Notes: a model not told the origin generated them from the sequence alone. Positions 34,974-42,982 are shown, counted from the first letter of the stretch. The stretch: 64,000 nucleotides of DNA from an uncultured Ruminococcus sp. (GCA_900539465.1 UQCF01000005.1:1-64000), one strand, 5' to 3'. Translations and numbers: made by a program.

Positions 34974-36722
34974 ATGGCTCAAGAGAGATTTGAAGCAATG
35001 CCTCATAATATATATGAAGACGGCTCGTCCGTTGACATGATAAGACTTGTCAAGAGTATAGTCAACAAACTGTGGGCTGTTCTTCTTGCCGGTGTTATTT
35101 TTGCCGCGGGCGGATATATAATTTCAGAGTCCACATATGTAAGAGAATACACGGCAGAAACCACCTTGGCGTTCATGGTTACAGAATATGTCAAGGTTAC
35201 CGACTATTCAAACATAGGCGAAGCCGAAACCACCATTAAAGAAAAAAAGAGCTTCTATACCAAATCCGACGTTGAGAGATACCAGTATCTTTTAAAGAGC
35301 GGAACCATGGTTAAAAAGATAAAAAAAGAGCTCGATTCTCAGGGGCTTTCCACCACATACTCCGAGAACTTCATACGCAATACGCTCAGCGTATCTACCG
35401 TAAACGATGATTTGACGGGCTTCTTTGTTATAAAAGTTACGAGCACAGACAGCGGCTATTGCCAAAGAGCTCTTCAGGCAATTCTTAAAGAATTCCCCGC
35501 ATATGTTCAAAGCTTTGAGAACACGATAAGCATCGATACAATCATGGAGCCCGGCACACCATATGTCAGCAGCTCCGCAAACTCCGTTACAAATGCCATT
35601 TACGGCTTTATTATCGGCGCGGCTCTTGTTGTTTTGATAGTGTTCTTTACGGTTCTTGTAACCGATACCGTTATGGATATGGACGAACTCAAAACGTCAA
35701 CAGGCACAAAGGTGCTCGGTTCTATTCCGATTATAGAAAAGCCCACGGGCTTGTTTATGAAAAAGAAAGTGCCGTCCGGCGCACTGCTTATAACGGACGA
35801 AAAGAAGGTTACGTTCTCGTTTGTTGAAAGCTTCAAGGCTATCAGAACAAAAATTGAGAATGTATATGCCGAAAGAGGCTATAAGACCTTTGTTGTTACA
35901 AGTACCTATGAAGACGAGGGTAAAACAACCGTTTCGGTTAATATTGCCTGTGCGCTCGCACAAAAGGGCAAATCCGTTTTGCTTATAGACTGCGACTTCA
36001 GAAAGCCTGCCGTGCTCAGAGCGGTCGGCGTTAAGAGCGATACACGCTATGGCTTGATTCCTATTATCAAAGGCACATCAACTTATGTTGACTCTGTTAA
36101 GTTTATAAAATCGCTCGGCATATTTGTTTTGCCCACCGGCGGTGTTTCGCTCAAATCAACCGAAGTTCTTGATGCCGATAAGGTCAGGAACGTGCTTGAA
36201 CAGGCAAAGAAAGAGTTTGATTATATTATTATTGACTCTCCGCCCTCACATGTTGTTACCGACAGCTTGGTTATCGCTCCGCTTACAGACGGTATAATCT
36301 ACTGCGTAAGAAGAGACTATGCCAAAACCAACGAAATCAACAGAACTCTTGAAGAAATCCGTGGCGCCGGTATTGAACTTATCGGTACAATACTTACTAT
36401 GAGCACCGGCGAAGAAAATAACCGTTATTATAAGAAGAAGGGCTATTACCGCAGAGGCAGCGGACGTTACGGACGCTACGGCTACGGCAAAAAGAAGAAG
36501 GGCTCTTACGGCGGCTATGGCAGCTATGGCGGTTACGGCGGCTATGGCGGATATGGCGGCTACGGCTATTCGAGCGGCTACGGCTACGGAAGCTACGGCA
36601 GTTATGGCGGCTACGGCGGTTACGGCGGATATGGCGGTTACGGCTACGGCGGTCAGGGTGCAGTGGACTCCTCAAAGCTTATAGTCGAAAAAGATAATGT
36701 AGATAAAGATAAAAAGCAATAA
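34974..36722 (+). CDS. Fused Wzz chain-length regulator and BY-type tyrosine kinase with Gly-Tyr tail
   Basis: 582 residues, the one-piece form usual in Proteobacteria rather than the split CapA/CapB form of many Firmicutes. Wzz part: TM1 ~34-52, extracytoplasmic helical region, TM2 ~206-230. Kinase domain ~285-480: Walker A TYEDEGKTT (311-319), Walker A' LLIDCD (336-341), Walker B YIIIDSP (417-423). The tail, residues ~485-561, is built of GGY/GSY units with 24 tyrosines, a very long version of the usual autophosphorylated Tyr cluster. It controls polymer length and export and is the expected substrate of the CpsB-type phosphatase upstream. GGGAG precedes the ATG. Confidence 0.9.
   Translation: MAQERFEAMPHNIYEDGSSVDMIRLVKSIVNKLWAVLLAGVIFAAGGYIISESTYVREYTAETTLAFMVTEYVKVTDYSNIGEAETTIKEKKSFYTKSDVERYQYLLKSGTMVKKIKKELDSQGLSTTYSENFIRNTLSVSTVNDDLTGFFVIKVTSTDSGYCQRALQAILKEFPAYVQSFENTISIDTIMEPGTPYVSSSANSVTNAIYGFIIGAALVVLIVFFTVLVTDTVMDMDELKTSTGTKVLGSIPIIEKPTGLFMKKKVPSGALLITDEKKVTFSFVESFKAIRTKIENVYAERGYKTFVVTSTYEDEGKTTVSVNIACALAQKGKSVLLIDCDFRKPAVLRAVGVKSDTRYGLIPIIKGTSTYVDSVKFIKSLGIFVLPTGGVSLKSTEVLDADKVRNVLEQAKKEFDYIIIDSPPSHVVTDSLVIAPLTDGIIYCVRRDYAKTNEINRTLEEIRGAGIELIGTILTMSTGEENNRYYKKKGYYRRGSGRYGRYGYGKKKKGSYGGYGSYGGYGGYGGYGGYGYSSGYGYGSYGSYGGYGGYGGYGGYGYGGQGAVDSSKLIVEKDNVDKDKKQ
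36501..36656 (+). repeat. Low-complexity GGY/GSY coding repeat
   Basis: Degenerate 9-bp units of the form GGCGGYTAY(or C) encode Gly-Gly-Tyr in the kinase tail. The codons for Tyr and Gly vary between units. The array is prone to length change by slippage and lies entirely in frame. Confidence 0.85.
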
Positions 36723-36731
36723 AATCATAGG

Positions 36732-36761
36732 CCGCCGTTTTGACGGCGGCTTATCTTATTA
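36732..36761 (+). terminator. Terminator between the BY-kinase and DegT genes
   Basis: Perfect 8-bp stem GCCGCCGT/ACGGCGGC with TTTG loop, then TTATCTTATT. The T-tract is weak, and only 28 bp remain before the next gene with no promoter, so it probably attenuates rather than fully stops transcription. Confidence 0.7.
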
Positions 36762-36778
36762 AATAATAAAGAAAGAAC

Positions 36779-37921
36779 GTGTTTAAATTGTCAGAGAGAA
36801 TATTTTTGTCTCCCCCTCAGATGAACGGCTCTGAAATAGGCTACATAAAAGAAGCGTTTGACACAAACTGGATTGCGCCTTTCGGCCCGAATCTCACGGG
36901 CTTTGAAGAAGAAATGAGCAAATATATCGGCGTAAATAAGTCGGTTGCTCTCGCTTCGGGAACGGCTGCAATGCACCTTGCGCTTATGTATGTCGGCGTA
37001 ACCAAAGACGATGTTGTGTTTTGCTCGGATTTTACATTCTCCGGCAGCTGCAATCCTGTTGCTTACATAGGTGCCGAGCTTGTATTTATTGATTCTGACT
37101 ATGAAAGCTTCAACATGAGCCCCGAAGCACTTGAAATTGCTATGGAAAAATATGCAGCTATCGGTAAGCTCCCGAAAGCTGTTATTATAGTTGATCTTTA
37201 CGGCAACCCCGCAAAATTTGACGAGCTTTTGCCCATATGCGAAAAATACGGCGTGACGGTTATAGAAGATGCGGCAGAGGCTCTCGGCTCAAAATATCAC
37301 GGCAAAAAGTGCGGAACTTTCGGCAAAATAAGCATACTCTCTTTTAACGGCAACAAAATAATCACAACCTCCGGCGGCGGAATGGCTTGCTCAAACGACG
37401 TGGAAGCAATAGAGAAAATGCACTTCTGGGCAAATCAGTCAAAAGAGAATGTGAATTATTATTTGCACAAAGAGCTCGGCTATAATTACAGAATGTCAAA
37501 TATCTGTGCAGGTATAGGCAGGGGTCAGCTCAAATCGCTTGACGCAAAGGTAGCGAGAAGAAAAGAGATTAACGATTTTTATCGCAAAGAGTTTGCCGAC
37601 CTCCCCATAACAATGGCACCGTATATTGAAGACAGCGAGCCGAACTTCTGGCTGAGCGTGCTTACGATAGACAAGGGCTGCGACGTTACACCGGACGACG
37701 TTATCGCTTCGCTTGAGAGCGACAATATAGAGTCGCGCAGGGCATGGAACCCAATGCACTGCCAGCCGATATTCTCACAGTGCGCTTACTTCTGCGGCAA
37801 AGATAAGGACGTAGGTGTTGATGTGTTTAACAGGGGAGTGTGCATGCCCTCCGGTTCACAGATGACAGACGGCGATTTGGAGCGCGTTGCAAAGGCTTTC
37901 AGAGCGGCTTTTAACAAATAA
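36779..37921 (+). CDS. DegT/DnrJ/EryC1 (PglE-type) PLP-dependent sugar aminotransferase
   Basis: 380 residues from GTG 36779; TTG 36788 is an alternative start and the ribosome binding site is weak. It shows the family pattern: MNGSEIGYIKEAF, SGTAAMHLAL, the FTFSGSCNPVAY loop, DLYGNPAKFDEL, VIEDAAEALGS and the PLP lysine K193 in SFNGNKIITTSGGG. It transfers an amino group from glutamate to a 4-keto-6-deoxy sugar nucleotide, matching the PglF-type dehydratase that opens the cluster. The matching acetyltransferase (PglD type) is not in the window. Last gene of the cluster. Confidence 0.9.
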   Translation: MFKLSERIFLSPPQMNGSEIGYIKEAFDTNWIAPFGPNLTGFEEEMSKYIGVNKSVALASGTAAMHLALMYVGVTKDDVVFCSDFTFSGSCNPVAYIGAELVFIDSDYESFNMSPEALEIAMEKYAAIGKLPKAVIIVDLYGNPAKFDELLPICEKYGVTVIEDAAEALGSKYHGKKCGTFGKISILSFNGNKIITTSGGGMACSNDVEAIEKMHFWANQSKENVNYYLHKELGYNYRMSNICAGIGRGQLKSLDAKVARRKEINDFYRKEFADLPITMAPYIEDSEPNFWLSVLTIDKGCDVTPDDVIASLESDNIESRRAWNPMHCQPIFSQCAYFCGKDKDVGVDVFNRGVCMPSGSQMTDGDLERVAKAFRAAFNK

Positions 37922-37996
37922 ATTGTTATACATTTTATATATATAATATGAGCGAAAAAATGTTGTAAAAAAATCTTAAAAAGTAAAGAAAAAAGC

Positions 37997-38025
37997 TTGA
38001 CATTAAAGGCGTACTGTGGTAGAAT
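37997..38025 (+). promoter_or_regulatory. Promoter of the S10-spc-alpha super-operon with flanking dyad
   Basis: TTGACA (37997-38002), 17 bp, TAGAAT (38020-38025). A perfect 11-bp inverted repeat, GCGTACTGTGG (38009-38019) and CCACAGTACGC (38027-38037), brackets the -10 box. Start expected near 38032. Upstream (37922-37990) only AT-rich sequence with no hairpin terminator was seen. Confidence 0.9.
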
Positions 38026-38031
38026 TCCACA

Positions 38032-38333
38032 GTACGCTATATTATTATGTAGTATGGTGTGTAGATATGCGTAGATGTGAGATGTGGCAGCTCTCAGAAG
38101 TTGGGAACTCTCACGGAGTATGTCCGATTTAAAACCGGGCGAAAGAATAACTTTGCACAGATGCTTGCTTCCCCTAAGCAAGCCGTTCGTCTGTGCAGGT
38201 GCGTTTTGAGCAAAAATGCACACTTCCCGGAACTAACCCATTCCGGTTTTTAAATGCGAAGGGCTGAAACGCCCGGAAACGTTGTAAAAAGACGCTCAAA
38301 ACGAATGCCCGCCAAAATTAAGGAGGCAAAACC
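38032..38333 (+). promoter_or_regulatory. Long structured leader of the S10 operon, attenuator-like
   Basis: About 300 nt. Helix A: TGCACAGA/TCTGTGCA outer (38154-38197) and GCTTGCTT/AAGCAAGC inner. Helix B: GTGCGTTTT with AAAAATGCAC (38199-38221). The terminator is CCGGAA/TTCCGG plus T5 (38227-38251). Bases 38127-38138 (ATTTAAAACCGG) can pair over 12 bp, with one bulged T, with 38243-38255, which is the 3' arm plus T-run of that terminator. Pairing enclosing helices A and B would therefore act as an antiterminator. S10 operons are controlled by L4 in some bacteria; the effector here is inference. Confidence 0.65.
38227..38251 (+). terminator. Short attenuator hairpin in the S10 leader
   Basis: CCGGAA/TTCCGG with an 8-base loop, followed by TTTTT. 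Weak alone; its 3' half is contested by the upstream antiterminator arm at 38127-38138. Confidence 0.55.
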
Positions 38334-38645
38334 ATGGCAGTTAAGGGAAAAATCAGAATCAGACTCAAGGGCTATGACCACAGCCTTGTCGACAAAGCGG
38401 CAGAGAAGATCGTTGAAACAGCAAAGCGCACAGGCGCACAGGTTTCGGGTCCCGTTCCGCTCCCCACCGAGAAGGAAGTTGTTACAGTTCTTCGCGCAGT
38501 TCATAAGTACAAGGATTCCCGTGAACAGTTTGAACAGCGCACACACAAAAGGCTTATCGACATTATCAGACCGTCTGCTAAGACCGTTGACGCTCTGAAA
38601 GGTCTTGAGCTTCCCGCAGGCGTAGAAATAGAGATTAAACTCTGA
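38334..38645 (+). CDS. rpsJ: 30S ribosomal protein S10
   Basis: 103-residue head protein of the small subunit, also the NusE transcription antitermination factor in bacteria. KIRIRLKGYDHSLVD at the start and GPVPLPTEK in the middle are the family signatures; RTHKRLIDI is the conserved loop. AAGGAGG precedes the ATG. First gene of the super-operon, behind the structured leader. Confidence 0.98.
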   Translation: MAVKGKIRIRLKGYDHSLVDKAAEKIVETAKRTGAQVSGPVPLPTEKEVVTVLRAVHKYKDSREQFEQRTHKRLIDIIRPSAKTVDALKGLELPAGVEIEIKL

Positions 38646-38701
38646 TAACGCCGCAGGTCAAGTTGGCAAAGCCAACCAATAACCTATAAGGAGGAAATAT
38701 T

Positions 38702-39334
38702 ATGAAAAAAGGTCTTATCGGTAAGAAGATCGGCATGACACAGATCTTCGACGAAAAAGGTAACGTAATCCCCGTTACTGTTATCGAAGCAGGTCCTTGT
38801 GCAGTAGTTCAGAAAAAGACTGCTGAGAACGACGGCTACAAAGCTGTTCAGGTAGGCTTCGGTGACCAGAAAGTACAGCGTGTCAACAAACCTATGCAGG
38901 GTCACTTCGCAAAGGGTAATGTTGCTCCCAAGAAGGTTCTCAAAGAGTTCCGCCTTGACGATATTGATTCACTCAATGTCGGCGACATTATTAAAGCAGA
39001 CGTATTTGAAGTCGGCGAGAAGATTGACGTTATAGGCACAAGCAAAGGTAAAGGAACCGCAGGCGCAATTAAGCGCTGGAACTTCTCAAGACTTAAAGAG
39101 TCACACGGTACCGGCCCCGTTGCAAGACATGCAGGTTCTTTGGGCGCGTGCAGCGATCCCTCAAGAGTATACAAGGGAAAGAAACTCGCCGGTCATCTCG
39201 GTGCAGAGCGCGTTACCGTTCAGAATTTGACAGTTGCCAAGGTTGACGTTGAAAACAACCTCATCGCTATCAAGGGTGCCGTTCCCGGCCCCAAAGGCGG
39301 AATCGTTGTTATAGCAGACGCCAAGAAAGCTTAA
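38702..39334 (+). CDS. rplC: 50S ribosomal protein L3
   Basis: 210-residue early-assembly protein of the large subunit near the peptidyl transferase centre. KKGLIGKKIGMTQIFDEKGN opens the protein, and the extended loop GAIKRWNFSRLKESHGTG ... AGSLGACSDPSRVYKGKKLAGH is intact. AAGGAGG before the ATG; second gene of the operon. Confidence 0.98.
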   Translation: MKKGLIGKKIGMTQIFDEKGNVIPVTVIEAGPCAVVQKKTAENDGYKAVQVGFGDQKVQRVNKPMQGHFAKGNVAPKKVLKEFRLDDIDSLNVGDIIKADVFEVGEKIDVIGTSKGKGTAGAIKRWNFSRLKESHGTGPVARHAGSLGACSDPSRVYKGKKLAGHLGAERVTVQNLTVAKVDVENNLIAIKGAVPGPKGGIVVIADAKKA

Positions 39335-39350
39335 GGAAGGAGTGTAATGT

Positions 39351-39974
39351 ATGCCTAATTGTTCAGTATTTGACAGCAAGGGAGCTAAAGTTTCCGACAT
39401 AGAGCTTGCAGAGTCCGTTTTCGGCATTGAGCCCAACACATCGGCAATGCACCTTTGCGTTGTAAATTATCTTGCAAATCAGCGCCAGGGCACACAGTCC
39501 ACTAAAACTCGTTCCGAAGTTAGTGGCGGCGGCAAAAAGCCTTGGAGACAGAAGGGAACCGGTCGTGCACGTCAGGGTTCTACAAGAGCTCCTCAGTGGA
39601 CACACGGCGGTATCGCTCACGGTCCCAAACCCCGTGAGTACGGTTTCTCAATCAATAAAAAGGTAAAGAGACTTGCTATGAAGTCAGCTCTTTCTTCAAA
39701 GGTTGCAGCTGAAGAGATGGTAGTTCTCGAAAGCCTTGCACTTGACGCAATCAAGACAAAAGACGTAGTCAGCGTTCTTTCTGCTCTCGAAACAGGCAAG
39801 AAAGTACTTCTTGTTCTTCCCGAGAAAAACGACGTTATTTACAGAAGCGCACGCAACATCGCAGGCGTTAAGATAGCACTTGTAAACACACTTAATGTTT
39901 ACGACATTCTTAACAGCGACACGATGGTAGTCCTTAAGGACGCTGTTGCCAAGATCGAGGAGGTTTACGCATGA
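39351..39974 (+). CDS. rplD: 50S ribosomal protein L4
   Basis: 207 residues. Has the tunnel-reaching loop (SGGGKKPWRQKGTGRARQGS ... WTHGGIAHGPKPREY) and the C-terminal NTLNVYDIL segment. L4 lines the exit tunnel and in some bacteria represses its own S10 operon, which makes it the candidate effector of the upstream leader. It overlaps rplW by 4 bp (ATGA). Confidence 0.97.
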   Translation: MPNCSVFDSKGAKVSDIELAESVFGIEPNTSAMHLCVVNYLANQRQGTQSTKTRSEVSGGGKKPWRQKGTGRARQGSTRAPQWTHGGIAHGPKPREYGFSINKKVKRLAMKSALSSKVAAEEMVVLESLALDAIKTKDVVSVLSALETGKKVLLVLPEKNDVIYRSARNIAGVKIALVNTLNVYDILNSDTMVVLKDAVAKIEEVYA

Positions 39975-40282
39975 GTAAAGCAGCACAGGATATTATCCTC
40001 CGCCCGATCATCACGGAAGAAAGCATGATGGGCACAGCTTATAAAAAATACACTTTCGCTGTTGCGAAAGACGCTAACAAAATCGAAATCGCAAGAGCTG
40101 TTGAGGAGCTTTTCTCATCAAAGCCCGGCGACATCAAAGTTAGCAAGGTTAACACAGTTAACTGCAAAGGTAAGCTTCGCAGACAGGGCCGCTTTGAGGG
40201 CTACACAGCTTCTTGGAAAAAGGCCGTTGTTACCCTTAAGGAAGATTCAAAGACAATCGAGTTCTTTGACGGCATGATGTAA
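39971..40282 (+). CDS. rplW: 50S ribosomal protein L23
   Basis: 103 residues at the exit of the tunnel, docking site for trigger factor and SRP. DIILRPIITEESM is the family start and YTFAVAKDANKIEIARAVEE follows; the C-terminal KKAVVTLKEDSKTIEFFDG is typical. Translation is coupled to rplD by a 4-bp overlap. Confidence 0.97.
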   Translation: MSKAAQDIILRPIITEESMMGTAYKKYTFAVAKDANKIEIARAVEELFSSKPGDIKVSKVNTVNCKGKLRRQGRFEGYTASWKKAVVTLKEDSKTIEFFDGMM

Positions 40283-40288
40283 TAATAA

Positions 40289-40335
40289 TCAAAGCGGTAA
40301 TGTATGGAGTTTGACATCTTCGCGAAGCCGCTTGA
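40289..40335 (+). other. Hairpin in the rplW-rplB spacer
   Basis: TCAAAGCGG pairs with CCGCTTGA (one bulge), and CTTCGCGAAG is a self-complementary element inside it. The 77-nt spacer is longer than others in the operon. Possible RNA processing or control point; no terminator T-run. Confidence 0.3.
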
Positions 40336-40359
40336 ATCACTTGAAGAGGAGTGTGAAAA

Positions 40360-41193
40360 ATGTCGATAAAGTTCTATAAACCGACCACAAACGCTCGTCG
40401 TAACATGTCGGTTACAGATTATTCAGAGCTTTCAAAAGTCGCTCCCGAAAGGAGCTTGCTGGCACCGCTCAGCAATAATTCCGGCAGAAACAGCTACGGC
40501 AGAATCACAGTACGTCACCGTGGCGGCGGAAACCGTAAAAAATACCGTATAATCGACTTCAAAAGAGATAAGTTCGGTATTCCCGCTGAGGTCGTTACTC
40601 TTGAGTACGATCCCAACCGTTCAGCTCACATCGCCCTTGTTAAATATGAAGACGGCGAAAAGAGATACATTCTTGCACCTGCAGGCATAAAAGTAGGCGA
40701 CAAGATCATGGCAGGTCCCGATGCAGATATTAAGCCCGGCAACGCATTGCCGCTCGTTAATATCCCCACAGGTACCTTTGTTCACAACATTGAGCTTTAC
40801 CCCGGCAGAGGCGGTCAGCTTGCTCGTGCAGCAGGTAACTCCGCACAGCTTATGGCTAAAGAGGGTGCATATGCACTTCTTCGTTTGCCCTCGGGCGAGT
40901 TGAGAAATGTTTCCAACGGCTGCATGGCAACTGTTGGCGTTGTAGGCAATGTTGACCACGAAAACGTTAAAATAGGTAAAGCCGGACGCAAACGTCACAT
41001 GGGCTGGAGACCGACTGTCCGCGGTTCTGTCATGAACCCGAACGACCATCCCCACGGCGGCGGCGAAGGCAAAGCACCTATCGGTCGTCCCGGTCCTGTT
41101 ACTCCTTGGGGCAAACCCGCTCTCGGATATAAGACCAGAAAGACCAAAAAAGCATCAGATAAACTTATCGTTAAACGTCGTAACGGCAAATAA
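40360..41193 (+). CDS. rplB: 50S ribosomal protein L2
   Basis: 277-residue universally conserved protein needed for subunit joining and peptidyl transfer. KFYKPTTNARRNMSV opens it; RHRGGGNRKKYR, NIELYPGRGGQLARAAG and the C-terminal NPNDHPHGGGEGKAPIGRPG with its conserved His are all present. GAGGAG precedes the ATG. Confidence 0.98.
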   Translation: MSIKFYKPTTNARRNMSVTDYSELSKVAPERSLLAPLSNNSGRNSYGRITVRHRGGGNRKKYRIIDFKRDKFGIPAEVVTLEYDPNRSAHIALVKYEDGEKRYILAPAGIKVGDKIMAGPDADIKPGNALPLVNIPTGTFVHNIELYPGRGGQLARAAGNSAQLMAKEGAYALLRLPSGELRNVSNGCMATVGVVGNVDHENVKIGKAGRKRHMGWRPTVRGSVMNPNDHPHGGGEGKAPIGRPGPVTPWGKPALGYKTRKTKKASDKLIVKRRNGK

Positions 41194-41213
41194 GCTGAAA
41201 GGAGATAAAGATA

Positions 41214-41495
41214 ATGGGCAGAAGCGTAAAGAAAGGCCCTTATGTTCGCCCCGAGCTGCTTAAAAAAGTAGTTGAGATGAACGAAAAGGGTGAAAAAATA
41301 GTCCTTAAGACATGGAGCCGCAGCTCCACAATCTTCCCTGACTTTGTCGGCCACACATTTGCAGTTCATGACGGACGCAAGCATGTTCCCGTATATGTTA
41401 CGGAAGACATGGTAGGTCACAAGTTAGGCGAGTTTGCACCTACAAGAACCTTCAGAGGTCATGCAGGTTCAAAAACATCAAATAACGGTAAATAA
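41214..41495 (+). CDS. rpsS: 30S ribosomal protein S19
   Basis: 93-residue head protein near the A site. MGRSVKKGPYV, TWSRSSTIFPDFVGHTFAVHDG and EFAPTRTFRGHAG are the full family signature. GAAAGGAG before the ATG; follows rplB by 20 bp. Confidence 0.98.
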   Translation: MGRSVKKGPYVRPELLKKVVEMNEKGEKIVLKTWSRSSTIFPDFVGHTFAVHDGRKHVPVYVTEDMVGHKLGEFAPTRTFRGHAGSKTSNNGK

Positions 41496-41518
41496 TTGGC
41501 AAAGGAGTGTGTATTAAA

Positions 41519-41854
41519 ATGGAAGCAACGGCGAAAGTAACACATGTTCGCATAGCGCCCAGAAAGGTTCAGATTGTTCTTGACCTTATAAGAAATAAGC
41601 CCGTTGAAGAAGCAAGGGCTATACTCAAGCACACGCCTAAGGCCGCGTGTGAACCGCTTGCAAAGCTTCTTAATTCAGCTATTGCTAATGCGGAAACAAA
41701 CAACAATATGGATGTAACAAGACTCTACGTTGCAAAGTGCTACGTTTGTCAGGGTCCCACCCTCAAGCGCATCAGACCGAGAGCACAGGGTCGTGCATAC
41801 AGAATCAACAAAAAGACTTCGCACATAACCATGGTGCTTAAAGAAGCAGAATAA
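41519..41854 (+). CDS. rplV: 50S ribosomal protein L22
   Basis: 111 residues. Binds 23S rRNA with a long loop reaching the exit tunnel. VRIAPRKVQIVLDLIRNKP and the loop CQGPTLKRIRPRAQGRAYRI are clear. The ATG at 41519, 10 nt after AAAGGAG, is preferred over the in-frame upstream start at 41507. Confidence 0.97.
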   Translation: MEATAKVTHVRIAPRKVQIVLDLIRNKPVEEARAILKHTPKAACEPLAKLLNSAIANAETNNNMDVTRLYVAKCYVCQGPTLKRIRPRAQGRAYRINKKTSHITMVLKEAE

Positions 41855-41873
41855 GCGAGGAGGAGGTTTACAA

Positions 41874-42557
41874 ATGGGCCAGAAAATAAATCCGACCGGT
41901 TTAAGAATCGGTGTTATCAAAAACTGGGAATCACGTTGGTACGCTAACAAAAGCACATTCGGCGATACTCTCGTTGAGGATTATAACCTTCGTGAGTACC
42001 TTCTTGAAACACTCGCTCCTGCCGGTGTACCTAAGGTTGAGATTGAGCGTGACGCAAACCGCGTTTACATCAACATCCATTGCGCAAAGCCCGGTATGGT
42101 TATCGGCCGCGGCGGCGCAGAGATAGAAAAGCTCAAGGCTATCTGCACAAAGAAGCTCGGCGGCGACAAGACTGTTTCAATCAACATCATTGAGATTAAG
42201 CAGCCCGATCTTGACGCTCAGCTTGTTGCAGAGAACATTGCATCTCAGCTCGAAAGAAGAATTTCTTTCCGCCGTGCTCTTAAGCAGTCCATCGGACGCG
42301 CTATGAAGCTCGGTGCAAAGGGCATAAAGACTCAGGTTTCAGGTCGTATAGGCGGTGCTGAAATCGCTCGTACAGAGCAGTACCATGAGGGTACAATTCC
42401 GCTTCAGACAATCCGTGCCGATATCGACTACGGCTTTGCAGAAGCAAAAACAACTTACGGACGTATAGGCGTTAAGGTTTGGATATATAAAGGTGAGGTT
42501 CTTCACGACACCGCAACCCGCAGACCCAGACGCCGCAGGGAAGGAGGAGCTAAATAA
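41874..42557 (+). CDS. rpsC: 30S ribosomal protein S3
   Basis: 227 residues at the mRNA entry channel, with helicase activity in the assembled ribosome. QKINPTGLRIG start; KH domain with GMVIGRGGAEIEKLK; C-terminal GAKGIKTQVSGRIGGAEIAR and the basic end RRPRRRREGG. AGGAGGAGG precedes the ATG. Its stop overlaps the rplP start (TAATG). Confidence 0.98.
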   Translation: MGQKINPTGLRIGVIKNWESRWYANKSTFGDTLVEDYNLREYLLETLAPAGVPKVEIERDANRVYINIHCAKPGMVIGRGGAEIEKLKAICTKKLGGDKTVSINIIEIKQPDLDAQLVAENIASQLERRISFRRALKQSIGRAMKLGAKGIKTQVSGRIGGAEIARTEQYHEGTIPLQTIRADIDYGFAEAKTTYGRIGVKVWIYKGEVLHDTATRRPRRRREGGAK

Positions 42558-42982
42558 TGCTGTTGCCTAAGCGCGTTAAACACCGCAGAGTGCAGAGAGG
42601 CCGCCTTAAAGGTAAGGCAACCAGAGGTAACAAGGTTACCAACGGTGATTACGGTATTCAGGCTCTCGAACCTGCATGGATAACATCAAACCAGATAGAA
42701 GCAGCCCGTATTGCTATGACTCGTCATATTAAGCGTGGCGGTAAAGTTTGGATTAAGATTTTCCCCGACAAGCCGATAACAGAGAAGCCGGCTGAAACCC
42801 GAATGGGTTCAGGTAAAGGTTCTCCCGAGTATTGGGTTGCCGTTGTTAAGCCCGGCAGAGTTCTTTTTGAAATCGCCGGTGTTGATGAGGATCTCGCTCG
42901 TGAGGCTCTTCGCCTCGCAGCTAACAAGCTCCCCATCAAGTGCAAATTTGTTACTAAAGAAGAAACGGGTGGTGAGCAGTAA
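42557..42982 (+). CDS. rplP: 50S ribosomal protein L16
   Basis: 141 residues near the A-site tRNA and helix 38 of 23S rRNA. LLPKRVKHRRVQRGR start; ITSNQIEAARIAMTRHIKRG, GSGKGSPEYWVAVVKPGR and REALRLAANKLPIKCKFV are conserved. One-base overlaps with both rpsC and rpmC show tight coupling. Confidence 0.98.
   Translation: MLLPKRVKHRRVQRGRLKGKATRGNKVTNGDYGIQALEPAWITSNQIEAARIAMTRHIKRGGKVWIKIFPDKPITEKPAETRMGSGKGSPEYWVAVVKPGRVLFEIAGVDEDLAREALRLAANKLPIKCKFVTKEETGGEQ

Noticed and set aside
36501..36656. Possible CRISPR-like or satellite DNA
   Set aside because: The periodicity is 9 bp, in frame, and fully explained by the Gly-Gly-Tyr tail of the kinase.
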